Assembly (NCBI GenBank): GCA_947425245.1
Contig: CANDYU010000003.1
Location: forward strand, 27,062 to 91,061
DNA: 64,000 bases
Direction: 5' to 3'
Origin: an uncultured Candidatus Saccharibacteria bacterium
GTDB taxonomy: Bacteria > Patescibacteriota > Saccharimonadia > Saccharimonadales > Saccharimonadaceae
Numbering within the stretch: position 1 is the stretch's first letter; each line of letters starts with the position of its first letter. Shown one piece after another: positions 51,483 to 60,292 of this stretch. Below the pieces are notes generated by a model, which was not told where the DNA came from, ran no database searches, and was given only the letters and a program-made list of their open reading frames with translations. The position numbers and the translations under genes are program-made.

Positions 51483-51511
51483 ACCATTCAATCACTTCGT
51501 CCGTAGCGGAA
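51470..51511. repeat. 14-bp inverted repeat at the edge of FISUMP copy 2
   Basis: CCGCTACGGACGAA and TTCGTCCGTAGCGG flank a 13-nt spacer. One arm is part of the cassette itself (coding for FVRSG), the other is an inverted extra copy outside it; copy 1 has only the internal arm. Confidence 0.75.
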
Positions 51512-51599
51512 TGGCTTATTCTATTCATGGCTCTGCTCGTCATATTGGGTATACTGTCGTCAAAAATTGGTGTACGAAATTATTTCTACACATATTTCT

Positions 51600-51628
51600 A
51601 TTATAGCACAGATTATCAAAAAAGTCAA
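51600..51628 (-). promoter_or_regulatory. TTGACT-17-TATAAT promoter reading into FISUMP copy 2
   Basis: The minus strand reads TTGACTTTTTTGATAATCTG, then TGC and TATAAT. The only thing downstream before tRNA-Leu is the orphan cassette. Confidence 0.75.
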
Positions 51629-51696
51629 GCATTTTAGAGTTTTTCTGGCAAAATACTTGACTTTTGTACCTAAATATATTCTAAAGCGTGCTTAAG

Positions 51697-51906
51697 TTAA
51701 GCAGCTTTTTTCTTCAAAGTGAGGAAGCCGTTGCGTGGATTTTCATTCACAGTGCGATCTTCTGGGAGGTCACATGGAGTACCTTTACCACCTTCTTTAG
51801 TCTTTGTGAAGAAATAAATCGTCTGTGGCTTGCCGCCGCGTAAAGTAACTTCAGACTTATGCAAATAGTAGGTAACGCCTTTACTGTTAGTATGTTCGTA
51901 GGCCAT
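51697..51906 (-). CDS. Small conserved-looking basic protein (69 aa)
   Basis: The product is 69 aa: MAYEHTNSKGVTYYLHKSEV, TIYFFTKTKEGG, then CDLPEDRTVNENPRNGFLTLKKKAA. It resembles short hypothetical proteins I associate with Saccharibacteria, with a beta-rich core and basic tail. A strong ribosome site (AAGGAGG, 6 nt before ATG) and a TATAAT box just upstream support expression. Function is unknown. Confidence 0.72.
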   Translation of the reverse strand: MAYEHTNSKGVTYYLHKSEVTLRGGKPQTIYFFTKTKEGGKGTPCDLPEDRTVNENPRNGFLTLKKKAA

Positions 51907-51991
51907 GAGGTCCCTCCTTAAGTTATTATATCCCTATCTTATGCCAGTTTCCACCTAGCGTCAAGGGGATTATAGGTAAAAATAAGAATAA

Positions 51992-52708
51992 CTATTTACG
52001 GCTTATTTGGCGGTCGGCAATCATGAGAGCGACTCGTAAAACACACCAAATTAAGATACGGGCGATAATAATGAGCAGGATGACTAGGCAGGCTAGGATT
52101 GCCCAGCCAGACCAGGTAGGGGCCCAGATTGGAGAGGAGAAATTGCGACGGTACAACTCGGTGGACGGAATGTCGGCCGTGAGATTTGCTTCAAGATTAT
52201 CGGTGGCGGGATATTTGGCTAATTCGGAGGTCCAACATTCAAGGTAGCCGGGACTGTTCCAGCTCCAACCATTTTCGATAGCAAGGGGTCGACAGATAGC
52301 AGAAACTGCAGCATAAATATTGCCGTTCGGGTTTGAATCGTCGGCAAGCTGCGACTCAGCAGCCTCTATGGCAGCATTGGCGGCACGGAGGTATTGCTGC
52401 TCGAGATAAAAGGGGCCAGTACCGAAGATGATGGATTTTACGCCGTTGCTTTCGGCGGTATTAACGATAATATGACTAAAGACGAAGGACTGAAGGTTGC
52501 GGAGGCTGTCATTGAGGACATCTTCGTTGCCTTGAGCATCCGCCTCGAGTACGGCACTCCTGAGTTCGACCATGCGAAGATGATCGAGGCGAAGGAGCGT
52601 CGCGGTGACAAAGAGGAGCGGTATCAAAATCAGAATGAGCTGCCAGTTTTGTACAGCCTTGAAATGCCGCAAGAGGCCACGAATGTGATTTGATTTTTTA
52701 CCACCCAT
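51992..52708 (-). CDS. Two-pass membrane protein of unknown function
   Basis: The product is 238 aa. Membrane helices lie at ~23-41 (LILILIPLLFVTATLL) and ~203-228 (ILACLVILLIIIARILIWCV), with ~160 external residues between them containing two cysteines (AICRP, YLECW). The start codon is 7 nt from a TATAAT box in the palindrome shared with divergent murC, predicting a leaderless mRNA. No family is recognised. Confidence 0.65.
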   Translation of the reverse strand: MGGKKSNHIRGLLRHFKAVQNWQLILILIPLLFVTATLLRLDHLRMVELRSAVLEADAQGNEDVLNDSLRNLQSFVFSHIIVNTAESNGVKSIIFGTGPFYLEQQYLRAANAAIEAAESQLADDSNPNGNIYAAVSAICRPLAIENGWSWNSPGYLECWTSELAKYPATDNLEANLTADIPSTELYRRNFSSPIWAPTWSGWAILACLVILLIIIARILIWCVLRVALMIADRQISRK

Positions 52709-52723
52709 TGCTATAATTATAGC
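52709..52723. promoter_or_regulatory. Shared palindromic divergent promoter core, 15 bp
   Basis: The 15 bp between the two start codons read TGCTATAATTATAGC. The palindrome GCTATAATTATAGC provides a TATAAT box on each strand, 6 nt from the murC ATG and 7 nt from the ATG of the 51992-52708 gene. Each -35 region must therefore lie inside the opposite coding sequence. Confidence 0.7.
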
Positions 52724-54046
52724 ATGAATATTTATATTTCTGGGATTTCGGGAACTGGTATGGGTCCGCTTGCTTTGATGGCAAAAAGTGCCGGAATGGA
52801 GGTTTTTGGGTCGGATTTGGCGGGCGGAGCCGTGACTGGTGAGCTGGCAGAGGCGGGGATTAAGGTGTATTTAGGGGAGCAGGACGGCGAGTTTCTAAAG
52901 GCAAGGGCGAAGGATGAGGGGATTGATTGGTTCGTCTACACATCAGCACTGCCCGAGGATCACCCGGAGTTGTTACTGGCGAAAAAATTAAAGCTTAAAA
53001 CATCGAAACGGGATGAGTTTTTGAATTTCTTAATTAAAAAGATGAAGCTTAAGTTGGTAGCGGTGGCTGGGACACATGGCAAGACCACTACGACGGCAAT
53101 GATTGTTTGGATTTTGAAGCAGCTGGGAGTGCCGATTTCTTATAGCGTAGGAACGACTTTACCTTTCGCCCCTGCTGGCGAGTATAATCCGAAGTCGGAG
53201 TTTTTTGTATATGAGGCTGATGAATACGATCGGAACTTTTTGTCGTTTAAGCCGTGGCTGGCGGTGATTCCGACCTTATCTTATGATCACCCCGATATTT
53301 ATGCAGACGAGGAAGAATACCGTAAGGCATTTGAACAGTTTGAGAGCCAAAGTCGCGAGGTGCTGCATGGCGACGAGATTGCAGCGGAGATTGATTTGGC
53401 CGGAGAGGCTAGACGATATGATGCGACCTTGGCGATTGATGCGGTGAAAAAAATGTTACCGGAGCAGAAGAAATTGTCGAAGATTTTGCGAAATCGACAT
53501 AAGCAGCTAGTGAAGATTATTAATGGATTCCCGGGGATTGGGCGAAGGTTTGAGCAAATTTCTGAAGGTTATTATTCTGACTACGCCCATCACCCTGAAG
53601 AAGTGCGAGCAACTGTGGAGATTGCCTTGGAGGAAGCAGACCGGCGCGGTCTGAAGGGCGTTGTTGTACTATATGAGCCACACCAGAATAGTCGCCAGGT
53701 TGGGTTGGCTGGGCAGTATGAAGATGTTTTTCGAGGCGTTACGAAGCTGTATTGGTTGCCAACCTATTTAACTAGGGAGAATACGTCCGTGAAGGTAATG
53801 CAGCCGAAGGATTTTATTGAGAAGTTGTCTAATAAGAAAGTGGCTGAGCCGGCAGAGTTGGACGAGAAACTGGCGGACGAGTTGCAAACTTGGCACGAGA
53901 AGGGCTACCTGGTACTGCTCATGTCGGCTGGGCCGGCTGATAAGTGGATGCGAAAGATGGTTTACGCAAAAAATCAGGAGTCAGCAGCAACTAGATTAGT
54001 ACATGCTCCTCGTACGGCAGAAGATGGAAGCGAACGGCTGATGTAA
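52724..54046 (+). CDS. murC: UDP-N-acetylmuramate-L-alanine ligase
   Basis: The product is 440 aa. The N-terminal fold is IYISGISGTGMGPLAL, the ATP-binding loop is AVAGTHGKTTTTAM, and EADEYDRNFL, SYDHPDIY, GIGRRFE, DYAHHPEEV and YEPHQNSR follow, the full Mur ligase motif set. It adds L-Ala to UDP-MurNAc in peptidoglycan synthesis; a Mpl-type role in recycling is less likely. The -10 box ends 6 nt before the ATG. Confidence 0.9.
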   Translation: MNIYISGISGTGMGPLALMAKSAGMEVFGSDLAGGAVTGELAEAGIKVYLGEQDGEFLKARAKDEGIDWFVYTSALPEDHPELLLAKKLKLKTSKRDEFLNFLIKKMKLKLVAVAGTHGKTTTTAMIVWILKQLGVPISYSVGTTLPFAPAGEYNPKSEFFVYEADEYDRNFLSFKPWLAVIPTLSYDHPDIYADEEEYRKAFEQFESQSREVLHGDEIAAEIDLAGEARRYDATLAIDAVKKMLPEQKKLSKILRNRHKQLVKIINGFPGIGRRFEQISEGYYSDYAHHPEEVRATVEIALEEADRRGLKGVVVLYEPHQNSRQVGLAGQYEDVFRGVTKLYWLPTYLTRENTSVKVMQPKDFIEKLSNKKVAEPAELDEKLADELQTWHEKGYLVLLMSAGPADKWMRKMVYAKNQESAATRLVHAPRTAEDGSERLM

Positions 54047-54097
54047 GAGCGTGGGGAGCAGCGTTAGGACTGTAGGGCAGGGTTGGGCTTTGTTGTT

Positions 54098-54445
54098 TTA
54101 ATCATTAAACTCGTCGCTAGGGATGCCTAAGGATTGGTCTGATAACGGGCTGGGGGAGAATGGATCGGCAAAATCTTCAAGGCGATCGATGACTTTTTGG
54201 AGTTCTTCTAGATACTTCTCTAGACTCTCACGGTCGATAGAACCGGAATCGGAAAAAGTAAAACTAGTCGAAGATTGTGGCTCATCTTTAGCTTCATCCT
54301 CGTCGGGAAGGAAGCCCGGCCGAGAACGATCGAGGTATATATCGCCCGAAATGCGATATATAGCGAGGCTTGCTGTAGTTGAAATGATAGTCAAGATAAT
54401 TGATCCGACCCCTAATATGACAAGATTACGTCTTCCACTAATCAT
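54098..54445 (-). CDS. Small single-pass membrane protein, third gene of a membrane operon
   Basis: The product is 115 aa: one N-terminal membrane helix (~8-29), then an external acidic Ser/Asp/Pro-rich region with a helix (REYLEKYLEELQKVIDRLEDF-like). The ATG overlaps the stop of the upstream gene by 4 nt (ATGA). Function is unknown; co-production with the thioredoxin-like membrane protein suggests a common complex. Confidence 0.62.
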   Translation of the reverse strand: MISGRRNLVILGVGSIILTIISTTASLAIYRISGDIYLDRSRPGFLPDEDEAKDEPQSSTSFTFSDSGSIDRESLEKYLEELQKVIDRLEDFADPFSPSPLSDQSLGIPSDEFND

Positions 54446-54942
54446 AATGTATCCTTAAGAAGCTTAACGGCAGCATATTGCTCATCAGCAAGATCGGATA
54501 GCTTCTCGGCTGTAGTATGCAAGATAGACCGCTTGTCTCTTACAGTGATCAGCTGATAATAAAAGGCTTCCGGCTCAACTTGACAATCAATACCAACCAG
54601 TACCTCCATTTCACGCATATAGTCAGTGTAAGCACTGCGAAAATTGCCCTGCTCAGTATTAAAATCGGATTGGATCGAGGAGAGGATGGTGCGGTTATTC
54701 TTAATAAGCCTTAGGTTTAGAGGGATAATAAATCGGTTAGCAATTGCTTCGTAAGTTGTGCCTAGATAAATCCTTGCACGCGAATCAACTCGTTGGAGTT
54801 GACCGAGGGTTTGTTTGATAGCTACGCAGTTCTGCGAGATAGCTTTACTTTGTTCATTGCTGATTCCCTCTACCTGTGAGTTAATAGCTACAATCAATAG
54901 CAGTGACGAAATAGTGGCACAACCCACTACTCGAAATAACAT
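54442..54942 (-). CDS. Membrane-anchored helical protein, second gene of a membrane operon
   Basis: The product is 166 aa from ATG 54942, which follows the previous stop as TAAGATG; a longer frame to 54978 overlaps the upstream gene. A signal anchor (MLFRVVGCATISSLLLIVA) is followed by ~140 external, mostly helical residues with two cysteines. No family is recognised. It lies between the thioredoxin-like gene and the small acidic protein gene. Confidence 0.62.
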   Translation of the reverse strand: MLFRVVGCATISSLLLIVAINSQVEGISNEQSKAISQNCVAIKQTLGQLQRVDSRARIYLGTTYEAIANRFIIPLNLRLIKNNRTILSSIQSDFNTEQGNFRSAYTDYMREMEVLVGIDCQVEPEAFYYQLITVRDKRSILHTTAEKLSDLADEQYAAVKLLKDTL

Positions 54943-54943
54943 C

Positions 54944-55990
54944 TTAGCGATATAACCCACTGTGCTTCCTCCCGTCATAAATCATAGTCGGGATTCCTTT
55001 AACATGAATCTCATTCTCGACTATTTCTCCAACTTTACCCATAAGTTCATCGACCTCTATGCTAGTTGATAACTGCTTAATTTCAGAGATTTCTTTCACA
55101 CTAGCTCCAAAATCACTAAGCCACTTCTGCAAAGTGTCCTCAGCTTCTTGATTAGACATCATGCCAAACTCTACTTGATGATTATTACCGCTACTGGCGT
55201 TCTCCGTGAAGAGACGGTCGATAATCTTTCTGGCGTAGTCAGTTTTTAGAAGATTAGCGGCATGGAAGTATCTTGCGATAAGGTCAGAATTATTAAACTT
55301 GTAGCCACCATCAGGAAGTTCGATAGGATAAATCATGAGGATCGTATTGTATTTATTGAAAAAGCCAGAGGATTTTTGGTTGCGATAACTTTTGAGACAA
55401 ACAGTGCAGCCAGGGTCAAAAATGTCGAGTGCCATAGGACTGCCATCTTTGTATTCCTCTGTCGCTAAAGTGTAGGGTTCTACAAGGTAATCGCTGGCTT
55501 GCCAATTTTTAAATCGATCCGGGATATTGGCGAAAATCTCTCCCCATTCCGAGAACCAACGCCCAGTCCATTCAAGCGGGTTGGTGGGCTCCACGGAATC
55601 AATACCGCAAACTTCCGCTCCTAATGCACAACTAGCTGGCTGTGCAACATTACAAGTACCAAATACCCAAAGAGCGAGGAGGGCCTTGACGGCTTCAATT
55701 AGTGACCAAATCGTAATGAAAACGATGAGGATTGCACTAATTTTAATAGCCATACCTAGTGGCTTAACCCATTTTGGATGTCTAAGAACCACTTTACTAA
55801 GAAGCGAATTCTTCACGTCGTCTTTAAAGTTAGTCTCACATTTTTGAAGACGAACCTTCTTCCAGACGCAACTCCAGGCTTTTTTAAATATGGACCAGTA
55901 TTTTCGCCCGATATCACGACGGAAGATACTTAAGAATGCAACAAAAATGCCGACGAGACAAAGGACAATAAATGCTGCAACACAAACCAT
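54944..55990 (-). CDS. Membrane-anchored thioredoxin/DsbA-like protein
   Basis: The product is 348 aa. Two membrane segments lie near residues 4-26 and 70-100, then a Cys-containing loop (ASCALGAEVCG). The C-terminal ~150 residues look like a thioredoxin fold: FDPGCTVCLKSY is a CxxC active site followed by a helix, and VKGIPTMIYDG supplies the cis-proline and final strands. It would act in disulfide chemistry outside the membrane. TATAAT ends 6 nt before the ATG. It heads a three-gene operon of membrane proteins. Confidence 0.68.
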   Translation of the reverse strand: MVCVAAFIVLCLVGIFVAFLSIFRRDIGRKYWSIFKKAWSCVWKKVRLQKCETNFKDDVKNSLLSKVVLRHPKWVKPLGMAIKISAILIVFITIWSLIEAVKALLALWVFGTCNVAQPASCALGAEVCGIDSVEPTNPLEWTGRWFSEWGEIFANIPDRFKNWQASDYLVEPYTLATEEYKDGSPMALDIFDPGCTVCLKSYRNQKSSGFFNKYNTILMIYPIELPDGGYKFNNSDLIARYFHAANLLKTDYARKIIDRLFTENASSGNNHQVEFGMMSNQEAEDTLQKWLSDFGASVKEISEIKQLSTSIEVDELMGKVGEIVENEIHVKGIPTMIYDGRKHSGLYR

Positions 55991-56008
55991 GTATCTATTA
56001 TAGCATAG

Positions 56009-57757
56009 TTAGTCTTCGATAATTTCGAGATGAGCCTCTTCGAGTTGCTTATCGTCTACCGACGATGGCGATCCCATCATTAAGTCGACACCTGAGCCGT
56101 TCTTCGGAAAAGCAACGACATCACGAATGCTATCGGCGTCGAGTAGCTCCATAAGCATGCGATCAAGCCCGAAGGCACAGCCGGCGTGAGGTGGAGCACC
56201 GAATTTAAAGGCATTGAGCATACCGCCAAATCTCTCGGCGACATACTCCTTACTATAACCGAGAGTACCAAATACCTCGTACATGATTTCTGGATTATAG
56301 TTACGAACAGCACCAGAACATGACTCTAAACCGTTGAGTACCATATCATATTGATCAGCTACTATGTCAAGCTTATTTTTGGTCTCACGAATTGACTGTA
56401 AGCCACCTTTAGGCATAGAGAATGGATTATGACCAAAATCTAGCCTGTTATTCTTCTCATCCCATTCGTAAAATGGAAAGTCTACAATCCAACAAAGAGC
56501 AACTTTCTGGCTATCTTTTAGACCTAGAGTGTCGGCAAATGCAATACGCATCTGGCCGAGGGCTTTATTAACTTTATTGCGTTCATCGGCACCGAAAAAT
56601 ACCGCATCGCCGTCTTTAGCACCGGTCAACTCTTGAATCTTGATCAGCTCTTCGTCTTTAAGAAACTTAGCGATTGGGCTACGAACATTGCCGCCTTCAT
56701 ACATAATGTAGGCGAGACCGCCAGCACCATTCTTGCGTGCAAGCTCCGTAAGCTCATCGATTTGCTTGCGGGTAAATTGTTCGCCGCCAGGAACGCAAAT
56801 TGCCTTGACGCAGGGAGTTTGAAAAACCTTAAACTCACATCCCTTAAGCACGTCGGTCAGATCGATTAGTTCTAGACCATATCGCAAGTCCGGCTTATCG
56901 GTGCCATATTTCTCCATAGATTCACGGTAAGAAATGCGAGGGACTTCCTCGGAAAGTAATTCTTTACCGGCAAATTCGGTCACTAACTTCTTAATGAGCG
57001 GCTCTACGGTTTGACGCACCACTTCTCCATCGTCGACAAAAGACATTTCACAATCAAGCTGGTAAAAGTCACCATAGAGGCGATCGGCACGCGGATCTTC
57101 ATCGCGGAAGCATGGGGCGATTTGATAATAACGCGGTACCCCACCAACCATCAAAAGCTGTTTAAACTGCTGCGGGGCCTGAGGTAAGGCATAGAACTCA
57201 CCGGGATGAATCCGGGATGGAACAAGAAAATCACGGGCACCTTCAGGCGAAGAGTTTGCAAGAATCGGTGTAGTGATTTCAATAAAGTCGTGTTCGTCCA
57301 TATATTGCCGGATAATACGATAATACTCAGCACGACGCTGAAGCATTTTTTGCATACTGGGACGACGTAAGTCGAGGTATCGATATTTAAGCCGTAAATC
57401 TTCTCCCGACATATCCCCTTCATCGTGAGTATTAACTGGCAAAGGATCTGACTTATTGATAAGATGAAGATTCTCAACAATGATTTCAATATCGCCAGTT
57501 TCAACGTTAGAATTTCTTAGTTCTGGAGCACGCTCTCGAACGGTGCCCTTGGCGGAGATAACAAATTCGTCACGTAAGCCTTCCGCGGCAGAAAAAGCAT
57601 CTTTCGTGTCGGGAGTAATTACAAGTTGGATAATTCCCTGATGGTCACGTAGATCAATAAATATCAGCCCGCCATGATCACGGCGCGAGTTCACCCAGCC
57701 AGAGACTTCGACTTCTTTACCAATTTCAGTTTTTAGATTAGACGATAGGATTCTCAT
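56009..57757 (-). CDS. aspS: Aspartyl-tRNA synthetase, bacterial type
   Basis: The product is 582 aa. It has the N-terminal OB anticodon domain (VSGWVNSRRDHGGLIFIDLRD), class II motif 2 (YQIAPCFRDEDPRADR), the bacterial GAD insertion (KDGDAVFFGAD) and motif 3 (AFGLDRMLMELL). It may be discriminating or not; the window has no gatCAB to help decide. TATAAT ends 8 nt before the ATG. Confidence 0.97.
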   Translation of the reverse strand: MRILSSNLKTEIGKEVEVSGWVNSRRDHGGLIFIDLRDHQGIIQLVITPDTKDAFSAAEGLRDEFVISAKGTVRERAPELRNSNVETGDIEIIVENLHLINKSDPLPVNTHDEGDMSGEDLRLKYRYLDLRRPSMQKMLQRRAEYYRIIRQYMDEHDFIEITTPILANSSPEGARDFLVPSRIHPGEFYALPQAPQQFKQLLMVGGVPRYYQIAPCFRDEDPRADRLYGDFYQLDCEMSFVDDGEVVRQTVEPLIKKLVTEFAGKELLSEEVPRISYRESMEKYGTDKPDLRYGLELIDLTDVLKGCEFKVFQTPCVKAICVPGGEQFTRKQIDELTELARKNGAGGLAYIMYEGGNVRSPIAKFLKDEELIKIQELTGAKDGDAVFFGADERNKVNKALGQMRIAFADTLGLKDSQKVALCWIVDFPFYEWDEKNNRLDFGHNPFSMPKGGLQSIRETKNKLDIVADQYDMVLNGLESCSGAVRNYNPEIMYEVFGTLGYSKEYVAERFGGMLNAFKFGAPPHAGCAFGLDRMLMELLDADSIRDVVAFPKNGSGVDLMMGSPSSVDDKQLEEAHLEIIED

Positions 57758-57820
57758 ATTGATATATTATACCATACTTTCAGCAAGTTGAACGGATTAG
57801 GGGCATTAAAAGGCTCGAAC

Positions 57821-59551
57821 TTATGGCGTGCGGTTCTTAGTAGCACGATTAACCGCCCAATATTCAATGTCGACGAAGCGGTCGGTAGGATAAACTAAAC
57901 GATCGTCTTCAGAGAAACTGCGGACATTTTTATTAAAGAAATAGGTGAGGCTAGCTTGATAGATACCGATAGCAGGAGCATCGTTCACCCAGTGACGGAG
58001 GAAAGTTTCATATTTTGCAACACGCAAGGATTCATTCATGGTGCTACGTGCACCCAAAATAAGGTCATCTACGATAGCACTTTGATAGTTTGATAGATTA
58101 AGGCCGGAAGCAGAGGCCTGGGAGGAATAATAATATGGCAACAAATCTGGGTCGGCACCTAGTTCGATTTCATAAAGTAAAATGTCATAATTACGCGGAC
58201 GAATAACATTAATTAAGAACTCTTGACCAGGATTATAAACAGATAACTCAACACTAAAACCTAGTTTTTCAAGTTCGGTTTCCCATTCATCAGCAAGGTC
58301 AGGAAAATAGCCAGTACTAATTGTTGCGAGCTGCAAAGTTTGACCAGCTAACCCTAGCTCCTCAATCTTAGCCCTGGCAGCTGCAAAGTCATATTCTGGA
58401 ATGGCTGGGTAGTCGGTAAGCTCGATCTCAGACTTTAAGATTGGGTAATCTAAAGGTTCTTCACTATCAAGTACCGAACGGACTCGGCTCATGTCGATTC
58501 CCCGCTGAACTGCTTGACGTGCAGCCACATCCGATAAGAGCGGACTCGTAGTGTTTAAGAAGGCATAGATTCCGCTAGCGATTGTGGTTTGTTTTTCATA
58601 GACTAGATCAGAAGGCAAGGCATCGCCTTCCGTGGCGGACAATTCTGCAGTAGCAGTCACTTCTCCAGCTGAGAGAGCGGCGACGATATTGGAGGTGTTT
58701 GGATAGGTATGGATGGCGAAGCTATTAAGCATTGATTGCCCTTTGTAGTAATTCGGGTTCGAAGTAAGGTAAATAATTTTTTCACCATCATTCGTTAAGC
58801 TTTGTGTCGCGTTGAAAAGAAAAGCTCCTGAAGTGACTGGCGAGGTGCTAAATGAATGCTCAAGGAGCTTACCAGACGGAACATCAGCCAAAATATGAGA
58901 AGGTAAGATTGGAATATTAAGAGTTGCCGCAAAGTCAGCATAGGCTGACGGTAAGGTAAAGACCAGGCTTTCCTCGACTTTTTCGACATTGATGCCGGCA
59001 AAACTAGAGGAATAGATAGTGTTAATTGAAGAGTCTTTAGTCAGATTAATGCTATACAAAACATCATCAATCGTAATAGGATTACCATCAGACCATTTTA
59101 GGCCCGGTTTAAGTGTAACAGTCCAGACCTTGCCGGTTTCATCAGGAGTAATGGAGCCAGCCAAGCCCAATCCAACGTGACCAGAGTAATCAATAGTCGA
59201 CAGTGTGGCAAACATTAGTTTAGAAAGAGCTTTTTCGCTGTTGGTAGTTGCAAAAAAGGGGTTGAGAGAATTAACGCCGCCAACCGTGGCTTCGATATAG
59301 CTTCCGCCATCTACGTAAGCCTGAACGGAGTATGATTGGTTATACCAAAAGGCTTGAGTGAGAGCTAGTGAGGTAATAATAACGATCAAAAGACCCCACT
59401 CTAAAATCAAGAGACGAACACGACGAGCATTCGGAAGACGACGGATAAGGTTTTCTTGGATATGTTCACGCCCACCTTCCTTGGCCTGCTCGGAAAAACG
59501 CTCCCATCTTCTTGCGATTTTTTGCCCACGCTTTTTGAAGTTCTGTTTCAT
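57821..59551 (-). CDS. Membrane-tethered family 5 extracellular solute-binding protein
   Basis: The product is 576 aa. A basic cytoplasmic N-terminus (~45 residues) and one membrane helix (~47-68) precede an OppA/DppA-like SBP_bac_5 domain: SLNPFFATTNSEKALSKLMFATL near the start, LKPGLKWSDGNPITIDDVLYSI, and typical C-terminal motifs. Such proteins bind peptides or nickel-like ligands for ABC import, but no ABC permease or ATPase gene is in the window. It starts 10 bp after secG, in one operon. Confidence 0.86.
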   Translation of the reverse strand: MKQNFKKRGQKIARRWERFSEQAKEGGREHIQENLIRRLPNARRVRLLILEWGLLIVIITSLALTQAFWYNQSYSVQAYVDGGSYIEATVGGVNSLNPFFATTNSEKALSKLMFATLSTIDYSGHVGLGLAGSITPDETGKVWTVTLKPGLKWSDGNPITIDDVLYSINLTKDSSINTIYSSSFAGINVEKVEESLVFTLPSAYADFAATLNIPILPSHILADVPSGKLLEHSFSTSPVTSGAFLFNATQSLTNDGEKIIYLTSNPNYYKGQSMLNSFAIHTYPNTSNIVAALSAGEVTATAELSATEGDALPSDLVYEKQTTIASGIYAFLNTTSPLLSDVAARQAVQRGIDMSRVRSVLDSEEPLDYPILKSEIELTDYPAIPEYDFAAARAKIEELGLAGQTLQLATISTGYFPDLADEWETELEKLGFSVELSVYNPGQEFLINVIRPRNYDILLYEIELGADPDLLPYYYSSQASASGLNLSNYQSAIVDDLILGARSTMNESLRVAKYETFLRHWVNDAPAIGIYQASLTYFFNKNVRSFSEDDRLVYPTDRFVDIEYWAVNRATKNRTP

Positions 59552-59561
59552 AGATTAAAGA

Positions 59562-59789
59562 TTATGCTGGTATTAATAAAAGACCGAGGATTGAGAGAAT
59601 AAAAATAACAACGCAGACCACAGTAGCGTTAAACAAAGATCGCTCTAGGCCTCGACGAGTAGTATATAGCTCACCAGAACTACCGAAACCCGCCCCCAAA
59701 GAAGCTCCACGCTGTTGCAATAAAATCAAGAGGACTGATAAAATTGCTGAGACAAAAGTTAAACTCTGAAAAAATGTTCCCAATTCCAT
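59562..59789 (-). CDS. secG: Preprotein translocase subunit SecG
   Basis: The product is 75 aa with two membrane helices (~8-25, ~52-73) and the conserved middle LLQQRGASLGAGFG. This is the small SecYEG subunit. TATAAT ends 10 nt before the ATG. The solute-binding protein gene follows. Confidence 0.93.
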   Translation of the reverse strand: MELGTFFQSLTFVSAILSVLLILLQQRGASLGAGFGSSGELYTTRRGLERSLFNATVVCVVIFILSILGLLLIPA

Positions 59790-59832
59790 ATTAATATGTA
59801 TTATACGCTAGTAAATCTGAGAAATCAAGGTT

Positions 59833-60258
59833 TTAGCCAAGAATTAGATTTAAGCCGCCGTTGATGATACTCATAAGAAGGCTCGTAATGAATGCACCAT
59901 AGAAACTCATCTCAACGCCAGGCAATAGATAGAAGGTTAAAATTACCATGCCAGTATTAATAATAATGGTCGAGATTCCCATAGTGAGAATCGCAAGTGG
60001 TAAAGCAAAGATCTTGATAAGCGGCTTCACGAAAGAGTTGATGAGAGAGAAGATAAGACCGGCAATAGCAAAAATAATCCAGCCATGCTCTAAAACAAAA
60101 TTGCTAGCTTCGGCTCCAGCAATCTTGCCAGCTTCGCTTGAGAGAGCAGCATTAGCTAGGTCTTGGTTGAGATTACCAAACCAAGTAATACAAAAGTACA
60201 TTCCAACACTGGTTGCTACCCAACGAAGTAGAAAAACGAAAATCTGTTTCTTAATCAT
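59833..60258 (-). CDS. Phage-holin-like four-helix membrane protein (PF04020-type)
   Basis: The product is 141 aa with four predicted membrane helices and the conserved family segment FSLINSFVKPLIKIFALPLAILTMG, ending SIINGGLNLILG. The family is named after a mycobacteriophage holin but is common in chromosomes with no phage; nothing phage-like is nearby. TAAAAT ends 6 nt before the ATG. Confidence 0.85.
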   Translation of the reverse strand: MIKKQIFVFLLRWVATSVGMYFCITWFGNLNQDLANAALSSEAGKIAGAEASNFVLEHGWIIFAIAGLIFSLINSFVKPLIKIFALPLAILTMGISTIIINTGMVILTFYLLPGVEMSFYGAFITSLLMSIINGGLNLILG

Positions 60259-60292
60259 GGCTTTATTTTATCATATTTATGTAGTATTCTGG

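Noticed and set aside
59833..60258. Prophage signal from the holin-like gene
   Set aside because: This holin-named family is common in bacterial chromosomes and no phage structural, lysis or integrase genes surround it.
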